From the NCBI GenBank assembly GCA_036571765.1, contig BROE01000005.1, positions 6,307,614-6,371,613 of the forward strand: a DNA stretch of 64,000 nucleotides, written 5' to 3'. Shown here piece by piece: positions 1 to 13,285 of the stretch. The position numbers and the translations under genes are program-made. The notes beneath the pieces were generated by a model. It was given only the letters and a program-made list of their open reading frames with translations. It was not told the origin of the DNA and searched no databases. This DNA comes from Plecoglossus altivelis. Lineage: Eukaryota; Chordata; Actinopteri; Osmeriformes; Plecoglossidae. Within the stretch, counting starts at the first letter, position 1. Every line of letters starts with the position of its first letter.

Positions 1-944
1 ACTGTGCCTGAGCATCCGCTTAGAGGAGAGTATCTTGGGCCTCGAGAGAGTCAGACTGAAATAAATGAAGTGATAGAGAGATCTATTCAATAATACTCCT
101 CCAGACCAACAAGCTGAGGTAATGATGCTGAGCCAGCCATTAGCATGCCCAGTGTGTGTCTATTCAAATTACCTCTTGGCCTTGTAAGTCTGACTGAAAA
201 CAACCAGCCCTTCAAGTTAACTGATTAATGCAGAGCGTCCCAAGCCTGTCTGATTTCCTTTAATTGCCAACGAAAGCTCAAGCAAGTTCATGGTCTCAAA
301 TTCTTTCTTGAGCTGCCGCATTCAAAGCATCCAACACATGACATCAGGAGGGACCTCGTTTGTTCCATAAATGACGTTCCATTAAACGGTAAATCTTCGG
401 AGGCAATTGCAGATTAAATCAACTCACACTACTTTTAGGCCAGTGATTAGGCCTAAGCCTCCCTTGGACTTTGTGTCTAGATTTTTGAAATGGAAGCTTG
501 AAACTAAACCGCGTTTGACTTTCATGTCAGGCCCTCCCTCTTTGGCCTCAGCGTGATTGTCAAACATCAAACTGTAGGTGATTTAGACTGTACCACGAGA
601 CTACAAAGTGATTTGCTTTCATTTCTGTGTTGTTCCAGGCACATGGATAGGTTTCTGTTGCACCGCTGGAATTGAGGTGTTACATTTGTGTGAATGCCTG
701 GATGGATTTATTGACATTGCAGTGTGGCATTAATCCTCTTGTGCCATTGTTCAGCAAGAAGAGTCTTCCCTAAAGCAGAGGACTTATAGACTGATTCGAA
801 GAGCGAGTCCAGGCAGCATAGTGAATGCTGTCAGGTTCACAAAAGGGAGAACACATCATGCATCTAAAGGTCACTACTTCACAAATAGGCTTTATGAATA
901 TGCTGTCACGTTGTGACAGGTTTATCTTGACGACAACTGTATAA
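1..944. other. Non-coding block with candidate conserved regulatory element (about 120-440)
   Basis: No open frame of note. The stretch from about 120 to 440 has several homeodomain-type cores close together. These include TGATTAAT near 222 (the known HOX/PBX half-site pair), TTTAATTGCC near 259, an ATGACGTT CRE/ATF-like octamer near 371, and CAATTG followed by GATTAAAT near 404-419. Such AT-core clusters in otherwise mixed-complexity DNA are common in vertebrate developmental enhancers. Enhancer function is inference; I cannot test conservation. Confidence 0.3.
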
Positions 945-1656
945 ATGTTGCAGCACCTCCCACCAGTTTACAGTGGGTGGGATGTTGTTATCCTGATGAT
1001 GGAGTTGGTAAGTTGTGCTCCTGAGGGTTCCGGAGAGTCATCGTCATGGCGGGAGGAATTAGAAAGCGGTGGGGATCTCTACCGACAGTTGATTGCACCA
1101 GCGGGAAACAGGGAATGCATCTCTTATTTGTCTGTCTGACAATACAGTCATTCAAAATTAAATAATCAGCATTAGAGCCCAATTTCACGCTCAGACTGGG
1201 AAATGTAACCAATAGGCCATTTGGAGGTATAAATGATGAGGCTCACAGACGAGCCCAAGGATAGCACACCAGCCAATCAATAGCTGTGTTCATAACCGGC
1301 GAGCTGCCCGATTGCATTCCTCTGTGTAAATAGGTTTGAGATGGCGCACTGCCAACAGCTGTGTAAAGCGTGCTTGGTCAACATTACAGCTGACTATGAG
1401 ATGGCTTTGATCTGGCTTATGTTGTTTAAAGATGACTAATTCACACCATTACGGACAAATGAGGATATGGGAGTTAAATTGAGCTGTTGTTGTTATATAT
1501 AATCTGTGACAACATGTGTTCAGGAGGACACATTCAGTGGCATTTATATATGTGTTAAATGCAGGTTATGGGGACCTTTTGACTGTTAATGCCTGTGACA
1601 TTTCTAAATGTCTAGTTAAATAGGGCATGCTGTTGCTGGGTCTATGCAAGGAAGAC

Positions 1657-1691
1657 AGGCCCCTGGGCGGTCCAGACCAGACCAGGGGCCT
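1657..1691. repeat. Perfect 10-bp GC-rich inverted repeat containing an AP-2-like site
   Basis: AGGCCCCTGG at 1657-1666 is the exact reverse complement of CCAGGGGCCT at 1682-1691, with a 15-base loop that contains tandem CAGAC units. The left arm runs into GCCCCTGGGC, which fits the published AP-2 consensus GCC-N3/4-GGC. The segment is much richer in GC than its surroundings. It could be a cruciform-capable element or a paired transcription-factor site. Confidence 0.5.
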
Positions 1692-2605
1692 CAGAGGTGG
1701 AGGAAAGGATAACCTTTTGGAATAAATAAGATTAGGTCATTCATCCTTGTCTCAGCATTTTCATTGTGTTCTCCAGAGACTAGGCTCAGAGGCACAATCT
1801 GAGAGCCTTACATGCAGCCAGACTGGAGTTGTAAGGCTTTACACAGTCCAATACAGTTACGTAGCTGCTGGACCCTGCACTACGCTTGTTGTGTCCCTAA
1901 AACACATTTCAGTCGGTTTTATGGAATCACAGGCCTTATTCTCTTGATTTCGTATCTCGGGAGGGTTCAGATCAGTACCGTTTTCAGTTTTCAATCCATT
2001 TCAATCCATTTTAACATGGCGATATGAAATGGAGGAAAGAGTTGGTCCAAATGATCATATTTCAACAGTTCTGGCTAGTCAACTGCTAATTATTCGCACC
2101 TTTCAATGTAAGAAAGGCCAAGGTGAGAAGAACAGAAGGCAACCTTTACCTGTAAGACTCAGGTGGAATGAAGTGTTTGGAAATAATAATGTATTATGAC
2201 CCATTTTTCATGATTTCAATTTAAAATAGGCAGATTTTCCCTGTAACCTCATGACAGTTATAGAACTCAAACCTATTTTCCAGAGGCAAAAAAGGTAATT
2301 GGCTTCAAACAGTGTTTCCTTTGTACTTATGAGGTGTGAATTCAAGCCTTAAAATAAAGTTTTCTTACTGTACATTTTACTATTTGATGGTATGTCATCA
2401 TCTGTAAAGGTAATTTAATCTTTCATGTGAGATGGTTGTTTAGGAAGTAGACCTGTCAAATTTAGAATCTAAAAAGAGCACAGCGCGCCGTGACTTCAAA
2501 TGACCTCTTCCTCTCTCTTTTGTCTGTTGACGTGAACTTTAAAGGAGTAGTGTCTGCCAGTGTCTGAACTTTAAACTTCCTGCTCTGTGTGTAATCACAC
2601 AAGCT

Positions 2606-2626
2606 TCAGGGGACCACGGCCCCTGA
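2606..2626. repeat. Short perfect inverted repeat (7-bp arms)
   Basis: TCAGGGG at 2606-2612 pairs with CCCCTGA at 2620-2626 across a 7-base loop. It sits in a GC-rich patch of about 2600-2700, in otherwise AT-rich DNA. This length can arise by chance; it is listed because it resembles the GGGGCC-type arms at 1657-1691. Confidence 0.35.
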
Positions 2627-5600
2627 CACCGGCCCCCACTGGTTTGCACTGGTGAGTCACAGCCCCTGTCCAAAGCCTACAGCCCCAGAACTCTTGTCAC
2701 TACTCCTTAATACTTTCATTAAGAGATTATACCAGGGCCCTTTGTTTTAGTGTGTGTGTTATTGTTGTGGAAAACACAACTCTCTGCACAAACCTAACTA
2801 ATTGGATGACAGTAACCTGCAGGGTGACAAAGAGAAATCCTTCACCAGAGGATACTTAGCTGTGGTCAGAGGGCGACACCGCATCAAAATAATAGAATAA
2901 AACCTTCAAATGGGTTTGAGTGCTATTTAAATGGGGAAACTCTAGTGTGCGAGACTTTCGCTTCACCAGGTCTATTGCGAATTCTATTCACTCTCACAGC
3001 ATGATCTGCTCCCAATGCTAAAGGCATGTCTTCAGCAAAAGATCAAAAGCATCAGTCATATGCGGGAATACTTACTGAGGAGGCTCGAAACTCACTTGAT
3101 GCTGTTATATGGTCAGTTAGGTCATCGACGCTGTGTTCAAAGATCTTTTGAAAATTCAAGTAGTTTCAAATGAAGTAGCAACCTTCACTATTGGTATTTC
3201 AAGGTAAAATAAATCCAGGCCAGGGACTAATGCCATGAATTGTACATCCACATTATGACAACTCCACCTCCATATCGTCATACAAAAAGAAAGGGCTTCA
3301 ATGGTTTGTTTGACCTCATTCTTAGCCCAGCCTTTTGCAAAAGATTTGCTTTATTTCTGTATCTTGGCACTGGGATTCATTCTTGTCTACGGGGAGTATC
3401 GTTTCACTATTTGTGTATTTTCACAACTGATGCCTTAAATTGTGTTAAAGCAAACATCATTTATAATTCAGAAGCATATCTAGTGTTTGCTTCTTTCTTT
3501 GCGATGTGAGTTTTCATTAGCAGTGGGACTCATTAAAGAGCCCTAGTTACAACCTGCATTATTTATAGACTGACATCCACTTTGTTGCAAATAAACCAGA
3601 TTCCCCAGGACGATCACACTTGAACCCTTTAAACTAGTGAGAAGGCTGAAGGGGGGAAAACCCTCAGACTACGAGATCAATGTTTCGGCTGAAAGTAGCC
3701 GTCCGTTCTGGTGGTGCAGCCTATCAGGATTGGCCCGAGAGATTACTGAGATGGAGAAGCGGACATGTACATCACTGGATGAAAAGTCTCCAGCGACCGT
3801 CTGCAGTCTGTCAGAGGTGCCACGGTTCTCTACTGGGGTGCCAATCAGAGGCTAACTGGTGGCAGCTGTCATGTCACCGGTCTTAGGTAGCACTTTCAAG
3901 CCCATTTTCTGTCCGAAGCTTTGTTCCTTCTCCGTTACATCCCCAGAAGCTTTTACAAATACGTTTTAAATACTGAGCAGACAACAGGGTGGGAAAAGTG
4001 CAGGGAAATGTCGGTCTGACAAGTGGATAATGGGTTGTAATTTCATTCAAGGTAAAGAATCATCTTTGGCTCACACCCAATTTTCAAATGCAATTTTTAC
4101 ATTTCTATGTTATTATTATGCAAATGGTTCAACGATAAAATCCTTCATACTATATGTAGACGTTGCATACACACATTTGAAACTAATTCGCCAGCTATTA
4201 CCAAACCCTAAACAGAAATGTAACAAGGTGCTTATTACTGGGTTGCGTCAGTGGCACATTTATAGATGCATGAAGCTGTTTCATTATAAAAAGCGTTTAA
4301 TAATTCATGTGGTAGGTATCAATAAATCAAATTATAAATATTCATGAAGTATTCAGTGACTTGTTCTAAGACCATTAGTACACAAATTTGACTGCTAAGT
4401 CTACGCACCTAAACATTATGTCTCCTTTGACAGTCCGTAAAACCATTACACGCCTTGTAGCATGTGTACTGCATTTCCTTTATTATGTTTTTACGTTTCA
4501 TCTGTTTGGCACAGGCAAACGTCAATAAGAAATGCTTTCTATTTTCAGCGCTGTGTCATTCATCCAGTGTGGCATAAAAAGGAACATCTAAAGACAGACT
4601 ATAGGAGTGTGTAAGAGTTTCTGCAGTGTCTGATAAGCCTTCTATAGCTTGGGCAGTACATCCAGATCCCCCTCCCATCTCCATAAGCCCCAGAGCAGTC
4701 GCCTCCTCCCCGACGTGAGCCTGATTACCCCAGGCCACATTCAGTATGAACATGGGTCGAGGAGACCCGAGGGGAAAAATAAAGTCCATTTTGATACATA
4801 CTCTGCGGGTCATTACACGCTGCTTGTGACACCACAAACCTTCTCAGTCTCTTTGAACTGCTTTTTGTTTTACCTTCAGAAATGTGACTGGCAATCATGG
4901 GCTGTGTAGCAGCGCTGTACCCCCAGGTGGGGGTTGTGATAGGACGACCCACCAACAGGAGCATGACGGACCACACACAGAGCAGGCTTTACGGTGGTCT
5001 GCAAATAATCGCATAACAGGGTGAGACCACAGCCTTGGGCTGGCCTTCCGATGCTGACTGTTTGATACACAGATTACACAGCACAGCCATGATCACTCTG
5101 GTGCAAGCCACTGGAGAATCATTGTTGGAAGACCACTTTGTTTTTCCACCTTACCTAAGTATAGATCATAATGAACATTTGAGGGACCCAGAGGCTTGTT
5201 GAAGAGAAGGCTTGGTGTTAGATCTTTTGATAATTGTCATGCGTTTTTACAAAGCGTTTGCTTGATGTTGTGAGCGTAAACTCCAGAGTTTTGGTTGTTC
5301 ATACCTCGTCTATGGAAGCCAATCATGAAAGCACTAGCAAATTTAATACGCCAAAAAATGTCTTATTTGTCAGAGAAAATATTCATTCCGGTGTGCATGT
5401 TAATGATTTCCTTATCTGACAAAGACAGTTAACAGCGTTTGTTTATTCAAAAGCTGACAAATATAGAGCCTGTCTTGGTGCTTGTTAGGTTCTGGCAAAC
5501 CCTGCTGACTAACTTTAACTTTACTGTTGCCTACAGGATACATCTGACATTTCTGAAGTTGAGCTTTATTTGTCACCTCAAAACATGCGACTATGAAGGA

Positions 5601-6332
5601 AAGTCTGACCTGAAAGTCAAGCTTTGACCCTCTTGCACTCGACCAGAGAAGTATACCTCCTCCCCCACCCACGTCTTTCTGTTGCGCTCTCATTAGTTCA
5701 CACCTGGGTGGAAATGGTCTTTCCTGTCACTCCCGGGACATGTACCTTGCAGGGAATAATACAGAAACGAGATCCAGTCTAGGGTGTCAAAAGGACTAAC
5801 TAAAAGAAGACACTGTGTCAGTGTAAAATATCATCATGATCAGTTGTAAGGATACAACTTGCAAGGAAACAAAAGTAATTCAACTGTTTTCATCGGTTTT
5901 GTGTTGATATGTCTTATCAGTTTACATCACTTCCAATTAACTTTCCTCTGATGTTACCAACTACTTCTGATGTCGGTACCATATGAAATCCAGGAGATAT
6001 TTCCTCCATTTAACCCCAACAATCAGTTAAATAAAAATGCTATTATGTGCCATAATGGAAAGATCAAAATGTATACACTTTGTAGCATCTGCTAATAAGA
6101 ATCCATCTGAGCTATTTTCCAGGTGCAGTTCCCATTAGGGACACCGCGAAGGATCCAGAGCAGGGCTGGGAGCAGTAATGTGGGGAAGATTAATCTCAGT
6201 GCCTTGTCTTGTCTTCCTCCTGCTCATCCACGAATTACCTCAGTGCATGAGAGTAGGGGATCATTTTCTGATAAGGCTCCTGTGTTTACCAAAGGACATT
6301 GTTGGTTTCCACCACTGCATTTTGTATACTAT

Positions 6333-6342
6333 CCCCCCCCCC
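6333..6342. repeat. C10 homopolymer followed by short CA tract
   Basis: Ten consecutive C, followed by TATACACACAC. One of at least eight G or C homopolymers of 8 or more bases in this window. Confidence 0.9.
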
Positions 6343-6550
6343 TATACACACACTAACACCCCCACCAGCGTCCTGTAAATATCAGATTAGATCTATGGGT
6401 TGTTTTTTTAGTCTCAGTCTCTCTGAAGTCTTTGAATGTCTTCTTTGAGAAACCACATGGTGTCTGTTTCCAGAACCTGGGCCAGCTGTTTTCAATAGAA
6501 GAATTTCTTATTACACGCTAAAGCTGCTGCATCGGCAAATCCGCACAAAC

Positions 6551-6641
6551 GTGCGTTCATTTGCATAATGATTGCTGTTATTAATATACCATGCAAGTAT
6601 TCGGCATCGCACATCGCAAAGATATGCTAATTTGAACGCAC
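6551..6641. promoter_or_regulatory. Inverted POU-type composite element (candidate enhancer core)
   Basis: GTGCGTTCA at 6551-6559 overlaps the canonical octamer ATTTGCAT at 6559-6566, which continues into AATGATT. About 60 bases downstream the order is mirrored on the other strand: ATGCTAAT (octamer variant) at 6624-6631 and TGAACGCAC at 6633-6641. TGAACGCAC is the exact reverse complement of GTGCGTTCA. The element also carries several CpG in a CpG-poor neighbourhood. The octamer is the known binding motif of POU factors. The paired arrangement is seen directly; enhancer activity is inferred. Confidence 0.4.
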
Positions 6642-6644
6642 TTG

Positions 6645-8150
6645 TTTGTTTTTTACCTGTTGTTTTCTTTGTCCATTGTGTACATTCATCGGTTCTGTCG
6701 CACTGCTGAATACAAACAAGCAGTTTTGCTGTAGAGGCACCGCTCTCAAACGCTCTGAATCCATGAAAGGCTGGTCAATATCTCATGTAAACTGTATTAC
6801 ATGTCTAGTCTTCTTTAGGTATTCCTGCGTTTTCCCAGTTCCTTCTGGGCCTGTGTTAAGATTAAGCTGAAACGCCATTTTTCAGCAAACTTAGTAAACC
6901 AGGGATGCATCCGTCTAACAGAGCTTGTAGAATGTTCCATGTTCCATTTTTAATTGTCAAATCAAAACACAAGTACTCCATAACTGGAGGTTTTGGCACC
7001 ATCCGCATGCAATAATTTCCACATGAAGCAAGCAAATACAGAGAAAAGATTTGTGTTTTTCTCCCTCCGTCCAATAAAAATAGACACCTGCCACCAGAAT
7101 GGAGGCAAACAAATCCAATTTAAACGAGCTAATTGAATTCACATTTGTCTAGATAAATGTCAACAATGATTTTAGCAGTATGAAAATGATGTATGAATCA
7201 AATCGAGTCGGATAAACAAGCTGATGGGTAACGAGTCCACACTGCAAATCACAGCCGAGTCCATATCCGTATGAATTACACATTCAGAATGTTTGTGTTT
7301 CTCTCACTATTGCTCCATGTGACGGCATTTGAGACTATGGAACATTCTCTCTATAGACTAACCCGTAAAAAAATGAATTTCAATGCACTTTTTTTGTCTG
7401 CACACGACTGACTTCTTAATGCATCATTTTGACAATGAAGCTCAAACTGCCTTCTAACAGCACAGACGCGGAACAGCAGTTCAACGGTAAGCTATGTGAA
7501 TACACTGCAATGTTAAAGATTATGTTATCATCTGTGCATGTTTTACATATCTGGCCACACTGCTATTCAATTAATGAGCATGGACCCTGTCCATGTTCCC
7601 ATTTCCCTGGTGGTATGAAAAGCAGATTAGAAAATCACAATAATGAAAATTCGGGCAAGCAACTGATATTAAGGATGTTAGTTGGACAGCTCTATGCTGT
7701 CTTAAATTGGCTGAGTCGTTTTGCACGCTCTTGCGTGTAAAAGTATCCCCTCATCAGAGGTTAATGAGGAAATGTACATGTAAATGTGCACATGTTTCAT
7801 TGTAAATGTATAAGTGAAAATGTTGTGATTAGCAATGATGTAGCAATTTGGGTGTTTTTTTCTGGATCATGCTGTTTACAACATGAGGGCTGCAAACCTT
7901 TCTTGGAGCAAACGTTCCCCTGTTTTAATGGTTTGAAGAATATTTTAACACCTTGTGTCCTGTGTTTGTGTTTACCAGCAGGACCCCAATATCTTGTTGA
8001 ATCAATCAGCAGCGTTTTCCTACATACTGTTTTGACAAAAACGCTGAATGAAATGCAACAGCATTATATACAGCTGTCATCATTTTGACCCTCTTTATGC
8101 TGCAAGAATTCAGTTTGACCTCCCGATTTACGTTCCTTATCAGAGAGTCT
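6645..8150. other. Gene-free stretch
   Basis: AT-rich unique sequence. Apart from the possible microexon at 7461-7486, no coding, RNA or mobile element features are recognisable. Open frames of about 100 codons at 7429-7740 and 7786-8088 look like chance: they match no family and have no exon-like codon pattern. Confidence 0.55.
7461..7486 (+). other. Possible 26-nt microexon
   Basis: A pyrimidine-containing acceptor (CTGCCTTCTAACAG, ending at 7460) is followed by 26 bases and then a good donor, ACG|GTAAGC at 7486/7487. Read in the frame C-ACA-GAC, the segment encodes TDAEQQFN plus split codons. Microexons of this size are well known in neuronal vertebrate genes. There is no independent evidence of transcription, and good-looking acceptor/donor pairs arise by chance in 64 kb. 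Confidence 0.12.
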
Positions 8151-8159
8151 GTCTACGTA

Positions 8160-8310
8160 GTCCTGATGTAGATCTCATGAAACCAGAGATGGAGAGTTAG
8201 TGAGAGGGAGGAGCAAGAGGGCGGCCTTTGATCTCAGGCTCCCTGAATGAACGCTGGCATAAATCACCACATTCGCTATCAGCTGCAACAATCAAATGAG
8301 ATCTACAAAG
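8160..8310. promoter_or_regulatory. Candidate regulatory segment with TCF/LEF-like motif
   Basis: A mixed-composition patch with CCTTTGATCT at about 8224 (close to the TCF/LEF consensus CTTTGATS), followed by TGAATGAAC and CATAAATCA motifs. No reading frame explains the segment. Low confidence: the motifs are short and conservation is untested. Confidence 0.2.
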
Positions 8311-11300
8311 CTTGGGTCTGAATTGGAAGCACTGCTACTGGAAAAGGCCAGTGGAAATCCTTTGTGTCACCCATTGAATCGAGAGACAATAAAGAGAAAT
8401 CGCAGACACGCAAGAAAGTTGAAACAGAGCTTTGTTTACAACATCTTGCATGTTTTTCTATTTGTTAACTGTCTGGTGATTTTCTCAGGGTTTGTTCGGA
8501 AGGGATTTGCATTCTATTTAGACGCAGTTACGCAAAGAACCGGCAAGTCTCATTACGGACTAACGTCTTTAAAAAATTTGGATCAGTGTTATCTGCTGCA
8601 AAACATTGTCGCTATCCTTCAAGTTACTGTGTCTTCTGACAAACACTATCAGTTTGCACTGGAACTGACATTTGTTTTCCATTGAGAAATATATTACGTG
8701 GGTATTCTGTCAGGAGAATGAATTCTCTTTGGTGCTATTTTAACCTCTTTAAGCCTTTCTGTGGAAGACACAGCACCATTGCAGTAAGCTGGTACCTTCT
8801 CTTCATGATAAGATCATTCTCTGTCTTGCTGAAATTTGATTTGGGATTTTCTGCCCAGCCGTGTATGTGCTGGACATACATATCGCCGACAGAACATTCC
8901 TCTGTTGTGATGTGCATTTCAAGGTAAATAACTGGGGAGGAGGCTTTCTGGGTCAGTGTATACCACAACATCCAAGAATTTCCCTCCTCAAAAAAGATTC
9001 GAGGATAGAGTGGAATGTGATATCTAGACCAAGAGATCAAATGAGATCAATACAAATCACCTCTTGTCCCTGAATGAACTCGAATCACTGCTATGAAGAT
9101 TGCCATTGTATGACAATTACATACTTCCAGTCGATGACATCAATGATATTCTCATATGTCATAATTGTATTATCGAAATCACAAATCCTATTTAAACCAC
9201 TGAAAGTATTCTATCATACTCGGAAGTCAACAAAGACAATCTTTTTCATACTCTTCAATATAAGGGGGCCGTTGATGCGCGTAGACATCTCGACATCAAA
9301 TGAATGATGTCTGTGTAGTCCTGGCAGAGAGAACACAGTTTCACTGTGTCTGCTTCTGCTTCTGCATTGAGATTCTGGTGCTGTAAGAGACGTAAACGTG
9401 GGGAAGAAAGATAACAACCTCGCTTCTAATCTTTCCAAATATGTTTTTGGTCAGGTGTTGTCTCAAATCCAGCTAACCAAGATCAAAGAACACAGCCTTT
9501 TGATACCAACGTCCCCATATGCAATTTTCACAGGAAGATTATTTATATGTCATTTTTACTTTTGTGGGGGGTTTTTCCCTTCTGCTCACAAATGCATTTG
9601 GGTTTTCAATGTGATGTAGAAGTCTTACTGGAAAGAATCACCACAAGACTAGCCTGACCTTCAAAAGATTCAATTATTGTAATTAATTTATCACCTTGAC
9701 TTAAGGCATAATTAGTTTCTATATAGTTAGACATTCTGCCGGTATTTGTGGCAGGTTATTCAAACTCTCTGCATATGAAAATTCAGAAGGTGCTGTTGTT
9801 GATGCTGGTGACAACAAGCCTACCTCAAACCTACCATGAGTTTCTATGTTTGTAAAAGGCTAACACAAATGCTTTCACTTCTGTTCAACCTCGGTTCACT
9901 CTCTTGCTCACTTGCGCAGTAGGGGCATTCCAGTGTGCTAGCCTTTTCTGTCCTGGTCCAGACAAGATGTGCGCTGTCTTTGATCAAAATAAGACAGAAT
10001 ACCAATATCCCTCTTTCATTTAATGTCTTTGAAGTAATTCGGGTTGACAGTGTCGACATGAGGAGGACTCGGGAATAATTTAAACAGCTATAATGTAACA
10101 AAACATTGGATTAAACAATTCTAAATTATATTTTTAAACTAGAATTACTGGATCTCCTCCTTCCAGCAACAGCGTTTAGCTACCAATGACCTGTTCATAC
10201 CGAATCTTAAATTGTTTAAAAGGATGATACTCACACCAAACGAAATTCATTAGTTTAAAAAAGCGATTCACGGCGAGCACAAGACTGCACAAGTAGGATT
10301 TTGGGGGGCTTGACTTTTGAAGTTAAGCCAGTGAAAATGAAAACTGCCATTGGCTTTTACATTAAGGAGAGGTCCCAGGGATATTCTGCATAACACTCTT
10401 CTCAAACACAGCCTTCCTAATGAGAAATAGATTTGATTCCACAACACTGAAAATAACCACTCTCTTTATGAGAGAAAATGCCTATTTGTGTTCCAACTTT
10501 CTTTCCGACAACAGTGAAATGGATTCCTGGTTGTCATTATAAGTGTCAGCTTCCCAAAAGCAATCACTTGTGCATGAAGTGTGTGCCAAGCATTGACTGG
10601 TTGTAGGTTTATAATGCAGGTCGTCTCCCAACAGAAAACCAATCAAAGCGGTGACCATATGCTCCTGTCTGCATTGATTACTTGTAGCACCATGGCTGAT
10701 TACTTTGGCTAATAAGTTCTGTATAGATGGGGGTACTGTCATATCTGCACTGCAGTACGGATTGCCACTCCTTAGGAATTCTGCAACAATGAAGAATGCC
10801 CATAACTAGACTACTTAACAGCTAACATTATTTCCTGTTTACACTCCCTTCGGGGAAACCCTGTGCACTGATTGGGCGGGCAAGTTGTTATAGTGGTTTG
10901 ACTCTGAAGAGGTGCTCTGGTTTTTTTTGCATGGCGCAGCATTAAATCAATCTTGTTTCATATTGCCCTTCAATATGATGTGTTTTTACAGCAGTTTAAA
11001 TAAGACTGCTGTCCTGCAGGATTGCGTTTTTTTCGTTGTTGTAGTGTGATTTGACTTTGTTGCCTTTTTATCTGTGGTGATTCATATCAGTATTCTGAAC
11101 ATCAAAGCAGAATTCAAAAGCCTGTTAGAATAAACTACTCACAGTCACATGAAAGTTGTCTGTTCAATTTTATTGAAGTACACCATTAATATGCAGAAGG
11201 GTCTTTGAATGTAGATCTCAATCAAAAGTTCCACCAAAATTGAATTCTATATATGTTTGTAAAATTGACTTTTCATTGTGTGGTGCTCTGTGAATTCATA

Positions 11301-11791
11301 GACTGCAAAATAAGAGCACATGTCCCATTGGTTGAAGGAATTCATATGGACGCGTGTTGATTAAAAATGAAATGACTTAATGTGTCCCCTTTTCTCTTTT
11401 GGACAGTTCAATCCAATTTTCGAAATCTTCCAAAGACCATTGAAGTCACTCCCAGAATGAAGCGTGAGCGTGAGAGTCAGAACAGCCAGTGCAGGTCTGC
11501 ATCATGAAATGAGCTCATGTGTAACAAAACCAATGAGGGGTGATTTGAGGTGACGGCTGAGCTTGCTGGTTTACCCAACAGATGGAAATGTTATTTTCTA
11601 TTTACATGCTGGACATGATATGGCAACGCCCAGGAGCATCTCCGAGTGAGGGAAGAGAAGCCGACGATGCAGTGCCTGACAGTGATTATTCTGCTCTAAG
11701 TAGAGGAGGGTGGGCATTAGAAGGGCTTCACTGCAGCTGTTTATCCAGGTTTCTGTCACATAGCAAGGCAGGGGCTGCGTGAAGAGAGAGA

Positions 11792-11801
11792 GGGGGGGGG
11801 G
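11792..11801. repeat. G10 homopolymer after GA repeat
   Basis: A short GAGAGAGA run leads into ten consecutive G. Confidence 0.9.
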
Positions 11802-13263
11802 AAACTCCTGACACTTACACAATCCCCACTGACAAATTGAGGCCAGTGGGAAATATGAATGTGATGGTGGGTGCTTCTATGACATGCTGCAGTGGGCCCG
11901 GTGCCTGGACTCTGAGGAGGGCTTTTTGTGCCCCCGCATTGGAGTCCACTTTAGAATCCATGTAGCATGTCCTCTCGGTCTGGTTCCTTCCTCTGCTCCT
12001 TCCCTTGGGACCTGGTATTAGGATCATTGTGAGTCTGGGAACCTCCCAGGGCTCCTAGTGATGTTAAAGAGATGGACTACAGATCTCTGGCAGGGAATCC
12101 AAAGTCAGGCAGGCTAAACACTGTGCTGATACATGAGACTGTGTGACAGCCAATCAAAACCCCCCTGAAAAACTAGCGTACTGTTTCTGTGTTGTAATTG
12201 ATACAGTTCAAATATATTTACAATGAGTCACATTTTGCTGACATATATCTACCGCACAGAATCTTATGTTCAGTCTTGCATTTTAGAGGCAAAATGGAGA
12301 CTGTGTCTCTGTTAAAGAAATAAAAGCAATGTACATAAAATTCCAGTCTGAGTTTTTAGTTTGCTAACATTAGTCAGAACTTAATTGAAACCTTAATTGA
12401 GGAAAACGTACATCACATGTGCACCGCCCATAGAATCTGTAGCCCAAAGCTTTTCCATAAGTACCAGAAACATAAGCGTGCAGATCAAGTATACAATGAA
12501 ATGGCAAAACACCACTTCTGACTGTACACTCAGATGACAATATCTGCTCCACTTCAGCTTACCGAGGCCAGCACTTCACGAGGTGACAGGAGAATTGGGC
12601 CTGTAGTGGGTTGTGTAGTGTGTCGAGTGGAGCATTAACCAGTATTTCTGTAAGAGTATGGTTTCTCTGCATCCTTCATGTGTATGGTTTTCCCTGCAGA
12701 TACACTTAAGTATATTTTGCGGCCTGTGCAGTGAATAGTTCAGAATACCTTGAGTTCTCTCTGAAATTCTGTAAAAATGTAATCGAAAGGTTAGGGACAT
12801 ATGGGTGGTTACATGTGAAACTTACAAACCTTCTGGCTGCCATGCAATTCAAGGTTTGCGGCTGAGGAAAACGTTTGGAATCTCGTTCTTGAGCAAACTT
12901 TACACCATGTTAATATCTGAGGGAAGCAAACTCTGCATTGAAGTGACGCACTAAAGCCTGTCTTTCTCCAGAGGGGTCAGGACACACCTCTGATGAGCTG
13001 AAATGGCAGTCAGACCTTTGCAAGTCCAGGGTTCCCTCAGGGCATCCTTATCAGGCAGTCGCTAATTCGTGTGAAGCGAGGGTGGAGGCACTGAGGTCCA
13101 GGGGATTAATGTCCTGGGAGATAACAGACAGGATGTGGTGTTAGACCTGGAGAAATCCCCACAGCCACCAGCGCATGACGCCTTCACAGACAAACTCATT
13201 ATACAGAAGACCCGTTTTTAAAATAACTATATGTCAAGTAAATGTGAGTATTATGATGATAAC

Positions 13264-13285
13264 ATATATATATTTATATATATAT
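13264..13285. repeat. TA-rich microsatellite
   Basis: Alternating AT dinucleotides interrupted once by TTT. Simple sequence. Confidence 0.85.

Larger units (their letters stand above)
1010..6540. other. Gene-free stretch, no recognisable coding exon or transposon
   Basis: Unique-looking AT-leaning DNA. Frames on both strands are short and carry no recognisable domain. Two short GC-rich hairpins (1657-1691 and 2606-2626) and a C10 homopolymer (6333-6342) are listed separately. Positions 1988-2010 hold a tiny two-copy tandem repeat of TTTCAATCCA. I see nothing else to annotate. Confidence 0.6.

Noticed and set aside
952..1007. Open segment between an AG and a GTTG|GTAAGT donor, encoding HLPPVYSGWDVVILMMEL
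   Set aside because: The acceptor has almost no pyrimidine tract; a GTAAGT occurs by chance many times in 64 kb.
8291..9100. Possible ancient duplication: ATCAAATGAGATC followed by similar bases at 8291 and 9036
   Set aside because: A shared 13-mer is expected many times by chance in this window, and the similarity fades within about 50 bases.
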